Assembly (NCBI RefSeq): GCF_010994035.1
Contig: NZ_WIXN01000026.1
Location: forward strand, 1 to 45,966
Reading direction: 5' to 3'
Length of the DNA stretch: 45,966 nucleotides
Origin: Virgibacillus aidingensis
GTDB lineage: Bacteria; Bacillota; Bacilli; Bacillales; Amphibacillaceae
Of this stretch, positions 1 to 7,783 are shown one piece after another. The notes beneath the pieces are model-generated. The model saw only the letters and a list, made by a program, of their open reading frames with translations, had not been told where the DNA came from and did no database searches. Both the position numbers and the translations under genes were made by a program. Positions within the stretch are counted from its first letter, which is position 1; every line of letters starts with the position of its first letter.

Positions 1-60
1 AATAAAAAACTGAACTGCGAAGTGAAAGCCGTACGCTCTTCCACTTACACAGTTCAGTTT
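1..60 (-). terminator. Hairpin terminator for the leftmost minus-strand genes
   Basis: Perfect 11-bp arms (AAACTGAACTG at 7-17 and CAGTTCAGTTT at 50-60) with a partly paired interior. Read on the minus strand the stem is followed by a run of T, as in an intrinsic terminator. It lies directly downstream of the broken lipase-like gene, so it probably ends that transcript. Confidence 0.6.
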
Positions 61-81
61 ACACTCCCTGAATTAATGTAT

Positions 82-546
82 TTAAGTTCCCCCTAATGAA
101 TGTCCTAATCCAATTTTCTTAAACTCTATATTACTACTTGAAACTTTACTGCTAATTAATATTTTTCCAGTAACTTTTTTATCAAATTCAAGTGCGGCAT
201 CATATTGAACAGTATTACTCCCTAAAAAGACTCCAAAAGCATTATACGCCCAGTCCTCAGGTCTCCATTCATTCTCACGCGCTTCAACTGCCTCACTCCC
301 CCTAATTATGGTGTAAGATTAATTAATGTCTTTTTCTTCATCAAAAAAATGAATGATTGTACCATTAAATCCATTTGCAGTAGATTTGTCAACGAAATCA
401 TCAGGGTAATAAACCTATATATTTAAAGGTGGCTTTTTACCGGTTTCTTCTATATATATTCTCTTTATGTCTTCCACAGAGACCTCTTTGTATTCTAATT
501 CCATTAGTCTATTTCTTAATAGTTCACTATTTAATACTTCTTCAAT
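82..546 (-). pseudogene. Broken lipase-like protein (GHSLGG motif)
   Basis: A single 155-codon frame is interrupted by in-frame stops at codon 44 (TAG) and codon 76 (TAA). It ends just after the motif GLGHSLGG, the nucleophile elbow (G-x-S-x-G) of alpha/beta-hydrolase lipases, so the catalytic Asp and His that would lie further on are missing. The product would resemble lipase-like proteins of Bacillaceae (DUF6792-type is my best guess, unverified). There is no ATG; a possible start is ATT at 546 after an AGGTG sequence. It begins about 15 bp after the lipoprotein gene ending at 561, so all three genes probably formed one operon. Two nonsense codons and a lost C-terminus make it non-functional. 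Confidence 0.6.
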
Positions 547-560
547 TTAATTCACCTGTT

Positions 561-1226
561 TTATTCCACTGAATTAAATTCAATAGATTTCATTATTTCC
601 AAAACACTTCCTTGAATACTTTCTAAATCAACAGCATTATCTGCATCTTCGTTATCATCAATCAAGTTATAAATAAACCTAACGGATTGATCACTATTGT
701 TGGACATTGCCGTGCCAAAGAAGCGATTTGTAGTACTTTTTCCACTTTCGGTTACATACTCTGTCGTAGCAAAGTAAATCGTTGTATCTGTATTGTCGAT
801 TTTCTCATAATCTCCTTCATAACTAACATATGTGGACAGTAAATTTAGTAATGTTTCCGACTCAACAGCTCTTCTTCCTTCATCATAAGTCGCCCTTACA
901 TAATAATTAAATTCATTTGTTTCTTCATTTTCTCCAAGCTGAATGTATTCATAGTTATCTCCAGTACGTTGATAAAAAAGGTGATCCATTTTCGCATTCT
1001 GCGGATACATCATCGTATATCCGCCTGTCTTCGATTCAAATAAATAATAACCATCTTCCACTTCTTCTAAAGAACCCATGAATTCACGTGTAAAGTCATC
1101 CTGAAAAGCAATGACGTCCGGCAATTCAGAAGGGTCCATTTCGGCAATATCTTTTTGACCCCATACATTACAACCTCCTAATAAAAACAATATGAGTAAA
1201 CTGGATACAATTTTAGATTTCAACAA
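561..1226 (-). CDS. Lipoprotein, copy A of a tandem duplicated pair
   Basis: Predicted lipoprotein of about 221 aa exported and anchored to the outer face of the membrane: a Lys-containing N-terminus, hydrophobic stretch SSLLILFLL and lipobox LGGC. I chose TTG at 1226 because AGGAG lies 7 bp upstream; the upstream in-frame ATG codons have no Shine-Dalgarno sequence. The mature part is acidic and begins with a segment nearly identical to the neighbouring lipoprotein (DIAEMDP to MMYP), then diverges toward the C-terminus. It lies between its paralogue (1393-2040) and the broken lipase-like gene. I do not recognise the family. The arrangement (lipoprotein copies next to a lipase) resembles immunity-lipoprotein and lipase-toxin loci, but that is inference. 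Confidence 0.75.
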   Translation of the reverse strand: MLKSKIVSSLLILFLLGGCNVWGQKDIAEMDPSELPDVIAFQDDFTREFMGSLEEVEDGYYLFESKTGGYTMMYPQNAKMDHLFYQRTGDNYEYIQLGENEETNEFNYYVRATYDEGRRAVESETLLNLLSTYVSYEGDYEKIDNTDTTIYFATTEYVTESGKSTTNRFFGTAMSNNSDQSVRFIYNLIDDNEDADNAVDLESIQGSVLEIMKSIEFNSVE

Positions 1227-1392
1227 GGAGAAACTCCTCTCAATAATTGGTAAACTTTTCATTATCATACTATATATCTAATATGAGAGTAATGAATCAT
1301 TTGCAAAATTAATAGATTGGCTTTTTGTACTGTTACATGATGTTTTAAGAGAAAGTAATTGGTGAAATAAACTGAATACAGAGGTATCAAAG

Positions 1393-2040
1393 TTATTTAA
1401 ATTCAATGGATTCCATTATTTTCGTTACTTCATTTTGAATGGCCTCTAAATCAATACTGTTATCATCATTTGGAATTACATTATATCTTATAGAAAGAGA
1501 TTGATCTCTAGTATTTAACATGATAATTCCCAGGAAATTATAAGAAATAATATCTTCATCCTGATCAACATATTCGGAGGTAGCAAAATGAACTGTTTTG
1601 CCATCATATTCTATTGATTCATAATCCCCTTCATAACCAGTTCGGGCTGAAAGTATACCTTTCAATGTATTGAAGTCATTTGCTCTTCCACCTTCATTGT
1701 ATGTGGCTCTTACACTATATTGATAATCATTTGTTTTTTTACTTTCTCCATACTGGATACCTTCATAATTATCCCCAGACATTTCATAATAAATCTCATC
1801 CATTTTCGCATTCTCAGGATACATCATCGTATATCCACCTGTCTTCGATTCAAATAAATAATAACCATCTTCCACTTCTTCTAAAGAACTCATAAACTCA
1901 CGTGTGAAGTCATCCTGAAAAGCAATCACGTCCGGCAATTCAGCAGGATCCATTTCAGCAATATCTTTTTGACCCAATACGTTACAACCTGCTAATAAAA
2001 ACAATATAAATACACTGAATACAATCTTTGGTTTCAACAA
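1393..2040 (-). CDS. Lipoprotein, copy B of a tandem duplicated pair
   Basis: Predicted lipoprotein of about 215 aa with signal peptide and lipobox LAGC. The start is TTG at 2040, with AGGAG 7 bp upstream, exactly as in copy A; a longer frame reaching 2175 has no good ribosome site. Residues around DIAEMDPAELPDVIAFQDDF are almost identical to copy A, while the C-terminal half differs. Sequence similarity continues upstream of both genes, so promoter region and gene were duplicated together. It is the first gene of a minus-strand group that continues through copy A into the broken lipase-like gene. The function is not known to me. Confidence 0.75.
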   Translation of the reverse strand: MLKPKIVFSVFILFLLAGCNVLGQKDIAEMDPAELPDVIAFQDDFTREFMSSLEEVEDGYYLFESKTGGYTMMYPENAKMDEIYYEMSGDNYEGIQYGESKKTNDYQYSVRATYNEGGRANDFNTLKGILSARTGYEGDYESIEYDGKTVHFATSEYVDQDEDIISYNFLGIIMLNTRDQSLSIRYNVIPNDDNSIDLEAIQNEVTKIMESIEFK

Positions 2041-2440
2041 GGAGAAACTCCTCTCAATAATTGGTAAACTTTTCATTATCGTACCATAAATCTGATGTGA
2101 GAATAATGAATTAACTGTAAATTTAATAAAACGGTTCCAAGCATTTTCAGCTGTTTCATCCAGATCGACTTCCAATTAGCTTGATGTGGTAGCAAAATAA
2201 AGCAGATCTCTAGATTGTACAGGTTAGAAACGTCCTCAAACGCACGAGCCTCATGCAGGCTCTGATAAAAGTGATCTTGCCTTAGTCCAGTTAAATTTCT
2301 TCATTAATTGTTAAATACTCAGATGACATGAAATGTTTATGTATAGGAGGGCTGCCAGCTCATTTAAAAACCCGATATGTTTAATTCAAATCTTTTTCGT
2401 AAATAGTAATATCAACAAACAAATGAATAAGGGTGGTTAA
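2041..2440. other. Intergenic region between divergent lipoprotein genes
   Basis: About 400 bp between the minus-strand lipoprotein pair and the plus-strand YusW-like gene. It contains the leader duplicated with copy A and a small GAGCCT/AGGCTC inverted repeat near 2248-2264. I see no coding sequence supported by a ribosome site. Confidence 0.4.
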
Positions 2441-2941
2441 ATGAAAAAAACATTTTTCCGACTGGGAGCTGTTATAATATTAACTTTACTGCTTGCTGCC
2501 TGTGGTAATAATGATGAGGTAGAAAATCCGCCTGATGATGGTACGGGCGATAGCGAACAGCAAACAGGCAATACTAATGACACCAACAATGACACCGGCA
2601 CCGATGCCGATACCAATACAGAATACGGTTTTTTTAGTTTTGACCTGGAAGCTGATTACACAGAAAACGATGACGATGCACTTGATGTGGATTTCGAAAA
2701 TGAACCAAATGATGAAATGGAAGCATCCTACAGGGATAGAGAGCAAGGCATCGATTTAATTGGTGATGAAGCGATGGAACAATTGGACATCATTTTTTCT
2801 TCGTTCCATTTCGATGAAAAGACACCAGATGAGGAAGTATTAAATGCAGTTATAGAAGGGTTTAACATTCCCGAAGATGCCATTGAGATAGAACTGGAAA
2901 TCGAATTTGACAGCGGCACGGAAAAGGAATATCAGCAATAA
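2441..2941 (+). CDS. YusW-like lipoprotein
   Basis: 166-aa predicted lipoprotein: MKKTFFRLG, a hydrophobic stretch and lipobox LAAC (Cys at residue 21). A low-complexity Asp/Asn/Thr/Gly linker follows (residues 24-60), then a folded acidic domain of about 105 residues starting near YGFFSFDLEADY. That domain resembles the YusW-like family (PF14039) of Bacillus in its FxFDLxxDY opening and the MEASYRD and GDEAMEQL segments. GGGTGG precedes the ATG by 4 bp and a strong terminator follows, so it is likely monocistronic. The molecular role of the family is unknown. Confidence 0.7.
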   Translation: MKKTFFRLGAVIILTLLLAACGNNDEVENPPDDGTGDSEQQTGNTNDTNNDTGTDADTNTEYGFFSFDLEADYTENDDDALDVDFENEPNDEMEASYRDREQGIDLIGDEAMEQLDIIFSSFHFDEKTPDEEVLNAVIEGFNIPEDAIEIELEIEFDSGTEKEYQQ

Positions 2942-2947
2942 TGTTAA

Positions 2948-2983
2948 ACATGCCCGGATAACCCGGGCATGTTTAGTTTTTTT
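2948..2983 (+). terminator. Intrinsic terminator of the YusW-like gene
   Basis: Perfect 10-bp arms ACATGCCCGG (2948-2957) and CCGGGCATGT (2963-2972) with a 5-nt loop, followed by a T-rich tract to 2983. Confidence 0.9.
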
Positions 2984-3490
2984 AGGCAGTATTCTCCATC
3001 TATATTTGTAAAATCAACAATTAAAAGCAGTGCTTTTTTATCAGGATACTTATGAAGTGTTCATGCAATAAATTTATTGGATTGCACCTATTTTGCTATA
3101 CCAAATGCCAGGTTGCAGGGAGTTTCTCATCTCTCCTAAAATTAACCTCGGTGAACTCAGTAATCACTTGGATAAATGGAAATCAAAGACTTCAGATTGA
3201 AACGTATTAATTATTTTCTTCAACATGTGGACAGGTTAAGTAGATAAGGAGCTTATTTTCGTTTTCTATAATGGATTCATCTATGGGAATAATTAAGTAA
3301 AGGAAGGCACCTTGTTCATTCATTATATTACGGCAGATACAAAAAATCTTGCAGTGTCCTTAAAATTATCTGCCGGTGAAAAGGGCTTTCCCTACAGATA
3401 CCTGACGCTTTTCACCATAAATAACTATCCATATGATAGGATAATATATAATTGATGAACAAATGAAAGTGGAGCATCGGGGCTGATGTC
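2984..3490. other. Leader region of the lactate permease gene
   Basis: About 500 bp without a supported gene. It carries an inverted repeat GGTGAAAAG (3375-3383) / CTTTTCACC (3408-3416) upstream of the permease, which could be an operator or leader hairpin. An AT-rich stretch ATAATATATAAT near 3440-3452 could hold a -10 box. No riboswitch class is recognisable. Confidence 0.35.
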
Positions 3491-4966
3491 ATGTTATTTC
3501 TAGTTGCCATATTACCAGTATTATTCATTATCATTTTTCTCTTTTTGCTTAAGCTTACGTCATTGCGTGCTTCCCTTCTGACTTATGGGCTTACGATTCT
3601 TTTAACCTTCCTTTTTAGCCAGTATAGAATTGGAGGAGGGGAAATTCTGCATGCATCTTTTCATGGTGTGCTAATTGCTTTTATAGCTGCATATGTGCTG
3701 TTTTTTGGTATTTTCCTTTTCCATCTGATGGAGCACACGGGCGGGATTCAGTCTATTGCAAACTTCATATCCGGTGCGACGAGTAATAAGGTTCTGCAAG
3801 TGCTCATCCTTATTGGCGGGCTGTCACCATTAATTGAGTCAACGAGCGGATTCGGTGTAGCCTTTATGATGGTGACGCCAATTCTTGCCGCAATCGGATT
3901 TTCTAAAGTGAAAGCAGTCCTGCTGGGTCTGATCAGTCTGATTGCCATTCCCTGGGGCGCCCTGGCAACCGGAACCATTATCGGTGCCGAACTCGGCGGG
4001 ATACCGCTTGAACAATTCGGATTCGGAACAGCAGTGATGAATATCCCGATATTCGCTTATTTCATTTTGTTTGCTGTGCTGATTGCAGGCGGTTGGGCTG
4101 CAGCAAAAATGCACTGGAAACAGATACTTATCATTTACGCTATTCTTACTGGAGGTATACTCTTCCTTAACTATTATCTTAGTGTAGAGCTTGCGGGGGT
4201 GCTCAGCTCACTGGCTGTCATTGCGACTGGGTTAATGATGGCCAGGAGCAGCAGGCAGCACTATGGGAAAAGCCCGGCACCTGGGCGGATGCTAAAAGTT
4301 TTCAGCCCTTACATTATTTTGACAGTGCTGATTTTCTTCACCCGGCTGGATACACCGTTCCAGACGTTTCTGGAAACCTATGCAGTCATCCGGATGCCGG
4401 CTTACGATTATGAACTCGCTTTACTGTATTCACCCGGGTTTTGGCTGCTGGTTACTTGCATTATTTCCATTTTTATTTTTCAGATCTCCTGGAAAGATGT
4501 CTTTCATCTGCTGAATAAAACAGTGAAACAATGGGTTCCTTTTCTCATTACCACTTCCAGCTTTGTTGCAATTTCGCAATTGATGGGGGCTTCAGGGATG
4601 GTCTCCGTCATTTCTGACACGACGGGGGCAGTATTTGGCGAAAGTTTTCTAGTCGTCTCTGCGCTGATCGGAGCAATGGGTGGATTCCTTACTGGGAGCA
4701 CGACTTCTTCCAATGCCATGTTCATTAAGCTGCAGCTTCATACTGCCGGTCAGGTCGGGCTTCCGACTGATATCGTCGCCTATTCCCAAAACACGAGTGC
4801 TGCCATTGCTTCCATGGCTACTCCGGCCAGAGTTATGCTCGGTGCTCACATGTTTGGTATTCAGTCGAAGGAGCCATATATATTGAAACGAATTTCATTC
4901 ATTGTACTGGGAGCGCTCCTGCTAACGGTATTCATGGCGGCGGGGATGTATGTATGGGCTATGTGA
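3491..4966 (+). CDS. lctP: L-lactate permease family transporter (LctP type)
   Basis: 491-aa integral membrane protein with about 12-14 hydrophobic segments. It probably imports lactate (or glycolate) with protons. Family hallmarks are STSGFGVAFMMVTPIL near residue 115, IPWGALATGTIIGAELGG near 155, and the C-terminal GSTTSSNAMFIKLQ and YSQNTSAAIASMATPARV segments, which resemble LctP/GlcA proteins; length is slightly short of the usual 520-560. The ATG follows GGGG by 8 bp. A lactate 2-monooxygenase is encoded at 39-40 kb, but nothing shows co-regulation. Substrate is inferred from family. Confidence 0.85.
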   Translation: MLFLVAILPVLFIIIFLFLLKLTSLRASLLTYGLTILLTFLFSQYRIGGGEILHASFHGVLIAFIAAYVLFFGIFLFHLMEHTGGIQSIANFISGATSNKVLQVLILIGGLSPLIESTSGFGVAFMMVTPILAAIGFSKVKAVLLGLISLIAIPWGALATGTIIGAELGGIPLEQFGFGTAVMNIPIFAYFILFAVLIAGGWAAAKMHWKQILIIYAILTGGILFLNYYLSVELAGVLSSLAVIATGLMMARSSRQHYGKSPAPGRMLKVFSPYIILTVLIFFTRLDTPFQTFLETYAVIRMPAYDYELALLYSPGFWLLVTCIISIFIFQISWKDVFHLLNKTVKQWVPFLITTSSFVAISQLMGASGMVSVISDTTGAVFGESFLVVSALIGAMGGFLTGSTTSSNAMFIKLQLHTAGQVGLPTDIVAYSQNTSAAIASMATPARVMLGAHMFGIQSKEPYILKRISFIVLGALLLTVFMAAGMYVWAM

Positions 4967-5082
4967 TTAAATACAGGAATGCGGATGAAGTGCAGTTGGT
5001 AAGGAAGGTTTTTATGCGGGTTCAGTCAGGAATGCATAAGCAGCTTATCATCAGGAGGTCAATTTATATTTTCCAGGCCTAA
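4954..5082 (+). CDS. Possible 42-aa protein overlapping the end of lctP
   Basis: ATG at 4954 lies 8 bp after GGGG inside the last codons of lctP and opens a 42-codon frame (MGYVIKYRNADEVQLV...) that ends 12 bp before a strong terminator. Good ribosome spacing, overlap with the upstream gene and the terminator position fit translational coupling. The product matches nothing I know and could equally be chance or the remains of a longer gene. Confidence 0.3.
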   Translation: MGYVIKYRNADEVQLVRKVFMRVQSGMHKQLIIRRSIYIFQA

Positions 5083-5094
5083 GCGTTTAGCAAA

Positions 5095-5130
5095 ATGCGG
5101 GCTCAAAGTTTTGTGAGCCTGCATTTTTCA
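5095..5130. terminator. Bidirectional terminator between convergent genes
   Basis: Arms ATGCGGGCTCA (5095-5105) and TGAGCCTGCAT (5114-5124), one G-T pair, followed by TTTTTC on the plus strand and TTTTG on the minus strand. It separates lctP from the convergent gene ending at 5139. Confidence 0.8.
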
Positions 5131-5138
5131 CTATCGAA

Positions 5139-5462
5139 TTATTTTGATTCTCCCAATGCTTCATTGAGAATTTCATACATTGTCATGATCCCGCTATCAC
5201 TATCGCCATACAATCCCAAATCCATCGCTTCGATGATGGCTTCACGATAACGATAGTTTTGCTCAGATATTTTTCTGATTTCTTCTTTCTGTTGTTCTTT
5301 TATTAATTCAAGCCGCTCTTTGTTCTGTTCTAACTCTTTTACGCTTCCAGCCAATTCCTTTAAAAAACAATAATCATCTTCGGACAATAATACAAATTTA
5401 TTTCCTTTTTCATCTTCTTTAAAATGTATAGGTTTCATATTGTTCAACCTTCCTGTACCCAT
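5139..5462 (-). CDS. Small coiled-coil protein, function unknown
   Basis: 107 aa if started at 5462 (GGAGG 7 bp upstream), or 99 aa if started at MKPIHF (5438, AGGAAGG 9 bp upstream); both starts are plausible. The N-terminal part (HFKEDEKGNKFVLLSEDDY) has the look of the short beta-strand and acidic helix seen in Phd/YefM-type antitoxins. Residues 35-70 form a charged, Lys/Glu/Gln-rich helix likely to be a coiled coil. There is no toxin-like neighbour, so an antitoxin role is only speculation. It lies just outside the leftmost rlmH-derived sequence. Confidence 0.6.
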   Translation of the reverse strand: MGTGRLNNMKPIHFKEDEKGNKFVLLSEDDYCFLKELAGSVKELEQNKERLELIKEQQKEEIRKISEQNYRYREAIIEAMDLGLYGDSDSGIMTMYEILNEALGESK

Positions 5463-5501
5463 CCCGATCCCTCCGTACTTCTAAAACCTCTGCATATGCA
5501 G

Positions 5502-5521
5502 TACTTATAAAGATACGGCTC
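5502..5521 (-). other. SCC-like attachment site, outermost, degenerate
   Basis: The minus strand reads GAGCCGTATCTTTATAAGTA, equivalent to GAACCGTATCATAAGTA at the end of rlmH with one substitution and a 3-nt insertion. It is in the same orientation as the rlmH site. Confidence 0.5.
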
Positions 5522-5640
5522 CCCCGTAACACCCTAACTCCCCGGTAAATCTTCTCCAAAAATCGAGCCGCATCAACCGAGGGGAAGATGTCATCTTAAA
5601 AAAGCATCGCACCATCACGCCGCTTCCTAAACATCTTCAC
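5502..5640 (-). pseudogene. Decayed 3' end of a second rlmH copy
   Basis: On the plus strand this stretch aligns base by base, with a few indels, to the 3' end of the intact rlmH (from 35771): GATACGG..CCCCC, then GAGCCGCATCAAC..GGGGAA opposite CAGCCGCATCAAC..GGGGAA. Read on the minus strand, one frame still gives FPSVDAARFLEKIYRGVRVLRG, against [23 protein letters not shown] in RlmH. There is a stop and a frame disruption upstream, and the catalytic remainder is absent. SCC-type elements use this end of rlmH as their target, so a residual 3' end is what an old element boundary would leave. Divergence from the intact copy is large (roughly a third of bases by eye), so it is not a recent duplication within this genome. 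Confidence 0.7.
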
Positions 5641-5697
5641 TAATTTTGAATCAAGCCGTCATTTGTAAACACGGGTAATTCCGAAACCACGATTATT

Positions 5698-6480
5698 TTA
5701 AAAACTTCTAAACAACTCTTGTATATCCTTCTCATCAGCAATGCACTCTTTTTTTGCCAAGAAGGAAAGTAAAGTAATTGGCTTATTAAGTAAGGAAGCC
5801 GAGAAGATCTTGTGATGACCATCTACAACATAATGTGTTAAACACCAATGCTGCGGGTGGTCTGTATGAGCTTCATAATCGGCAGGTTCTTTTATATCCA
5901 ATACAGATAAGCACAATGCTGCAGGTCTGCTTCCATCCGAGATTAATGATTTATACTTGTCTACGGTGCCTTCATTCAGCCAATGCACTGGGAATGTTGG
6001 AACAACAAACTCAAATAACTTTGATTTATGTGTTAATTCCTTTGTTAAACTGCGATAGTATTGAATTTTAGGGTAGTGCGGCAATCCCCAGAATTCATCC
6101 TCTCCCCAAACCTGGATTTGTTCATTAGAAAAATAATCTTCTTCTTTACCCAAGTCAACTAATTTTGGATTCGCCTCAATAAGTGATACTTCATATTCCC
6201 CATTTGGCAGTATTAATGAAACTTTTGAAAGGAATTCATCATCCAGCTTTGAAATCCCTTCCTGTAAAGCTGTACTAACTACTTTAGGCGAAATACCCTG
6301 GTTTGCACCATCTAAGCGCTCAAAGAAAAACTCGCAAGTACCACATATATTCCCTATATGAAAAGCTTTTTTACCCTCTATGGATATATATCTATCCCAT
6401 TCATCCCAATTACCGCCGCCAGCTGTTTCAAATGACAGTTTAGAGGCTGAGTCCTTTATTGACCAGCTTTTTTTGTCCAT
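5698..6480 (-). CDS. Uncharacterised protein with C-terminal DGHHK motif
   Basis: About 260 aa from ATG at 6480 (GTAGG just upstream); an in-frame ATG at 6552 extends it by 24 residues but has no ribosome site. No signal peptide or membrane segment. A segment near the middle is rich in aromatic residues (WGEDEFWGLPHYPKIQYY). The C-terminal part HYVVDGHHKIFSASLLNKPI resembles the substrate-binding segment of ParB/sulfiredoxin-like proteins (DGHHR/K followed by an Ala-rich helix). I do not recognise the full-length family. It is the only gene between the attachment-like sites at 5502 and 6594, so it could be cargo of a tiny insertion. Confidence 0.65.
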   Translation of the reverse strand: MDKKSWSIKDSASKLSFETAGGGNWDEWDRYISIEGKKAFHIGNICGTCEFFFERLDGANQGISPKVVSTALQEGISKLDDEFLSKVSLILPNGEYEVSLIEANPKLVDLGKEEDYFSNEQIQVWGEDEFWGLPHYPKIQYYRSLTKELTHKSKLFEFVVPTFPVHWLNEGTVDKYKSLISDGSRPAALCLSVLDIKEPADYEAHTDHPQHWCLTHYVVDGHHKIFSASLLNKPITLLSFLAKKECIADEKDIQELFRSF

Positions 6481-6593
6481 TAACCTACTCAAAAAGACCG
6501 CCATCCTTCTCTTTTTATTAATTAGACCTACAATAACATGATTCAAGAACATCGAATAGTTATTTGACCCATCACTTAAAAATGGCCAGATGT

Positions 6594-6611
6594 TTACTGA
6601 TGATACGGTTC
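6594..6611 (-). other. SCC-like attachment site between the 5698 gene and the lysR gene
   Basis: The minus strand reads GAACCGTATCATCAGTAA, matching the end of intact rlmH (GAACCGTATCATAAGTAG) at 16 of 18 positions in the same orientation. It lies in non-coding DNA, so coding constraint does not explain the match. Confidence 0.65.
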
Positions 6612-6723
6612 ACCTGCCTGCAATTTTTAGTGACCTCTCCAGTTTTGGAGACAGAGCGGCCAGGTTTAATATCTGATACTTACTAAAAATAGTGCATGTC
6701 ATCTGTCCCTGGAAATAATCTGT

Positions 6724-7611
6724 CTACTCAAAAAGATGCCGTTCATGTTTAAACTTCTGGATGATAAAATCAATAAAATGCCGGCTTGCGATGGGTAATG
6801 TATGCTTGTTTTTATATGCAATGCCAATCATGCGGGTGATAGGCGGCGTGATTTCTTTTTTCACCATTCGGTAGCTGACGTTTTTCATCACCAGTTCAGA
6901 TAGTATGGAGATACCGAGTCCGCTTTCCACCATCGACATAATCGTGTAATCATCAATAACACGATACTCGATATTGGGATGCAGGCCATTTGCTTTGAAA
7001 CTTTCCAATGGCTCGCTTAAAGTCCCTTCGTCCAGCAGAATAAAGGGATCATTGGCCAGCTCCTCCAATGTTATACTTGGGCGCGTCCGAAGCACGTGAT
7101 CTTCCGGAAGCACTGCCAGCATGTAATCCTGCTTCAGGGAAACTGTCTCCAGATCGTCTGCTGCATCAGGATTGACAAAGCCAAAATCCACGCTGCCTTC
7201 CTTAATCGACTTGACAATACTTGTATACTCACCTTGTTGAAGATAGAAATGGACTGACGGATAAAGCTGCTTAAATTCCTTCATTAAACCAGGCAGCCAT
7301 TGACTGGAAATACTGGTGAACGTGCCGATCCGAATATTGCTGCTTTCCAGTCCTTGCATTTCCCGGCTTTTTTCCATGAGCTCCCGATAGGAATTATTCA
7401 CTTTTTTAATAAATGGCAGAAATTCCTCCCCGTCCGCAGTCAGCGTAATTCCTTTACGGGAGCGGGAAATCAACGTAGTGGCCAACTCTTCTTCCAGCGC
7501 ATGGACCTTCTGGCTTACCGCCGATTGTGTGTAACCCAACGCTTCCGCCGCTTTCGTAAAACTTCCTTTTTCAATCACCTTCAAAAAAACATCATAGCGA
7601 TTCAATGACAT
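6724..7611 (-). CDS. LysR-family transcriptional regulator
   Basis: 295-aa regulator: N-terminal winged helix-turn-helix (residues 1-60, with GSFTKAAEALGYTQSAVSQKVHALE as the DNA-binding helices) and a periplasmic-binding-like effector domain (residues about 90-290) that senses a small ligand. It is transcribed away from azlC with a 170-bp shared promoter region, the typical LysR layout, so it probably controls azlCD in response to an amino acid. The ATG at 7611 is only 1-2 bp from AGGAG; TTG two codons later has better spacing (7 bp) and may be the real start. Confidence 0.9.
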   Translation of the reverse strand: MSLNRYDVFLKVIEKGSFTKAAEALGYTQSAVSQKVHALEEELATTLISRSRKGITLTADGEEFLPFIKKVNNSYRELMEKSREMQGLESSNIRIGTFTSISSQWLPGLMKEFKQLYPSVHFYLQQGEYTSIVKSIKEGSVDFGFVNPDAADDLETVSLKQDYMLAVLPEDHVLRTRPSITLEELANDPFILLDEGTLSEPLESFKANGLHPNIEYRVIDDYTIMSMVESGLGISILSELVMKNVSYRMVKKEITPPITRMIGIAYKNKHTLPIASRHFIDFIIQKFKHERHLFE

Positions 7612-7728
7612 TCTCCTACTTTCATTAGATATCCTTATTTAACTATTATAATTATTAATTTTACTAATGTAAATGCCTATGCTAGAATCACTTTGATATT
7701 AAAAAGTATCTAACGAAACAATGAACAT

Positions 7729-7740
7729 AGAAACGTTTCT
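7729..7740. promoter_or_regulatory. Palindrome upstream of azlC
   Basis: AGAAACGTTTCT is a perfect 12-bp palindrome about 30 bp before the azlC ribosome site, in the lysR-azlC divergent region. It could be an operator; no LysR box (T-N11-A) can be assigned with certainty. Confidence 0.3.
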
Positions 7741-7783
7741 TATAAAATGACCCTTTCACCACAGCATCATTGGAGGAAGTAAA

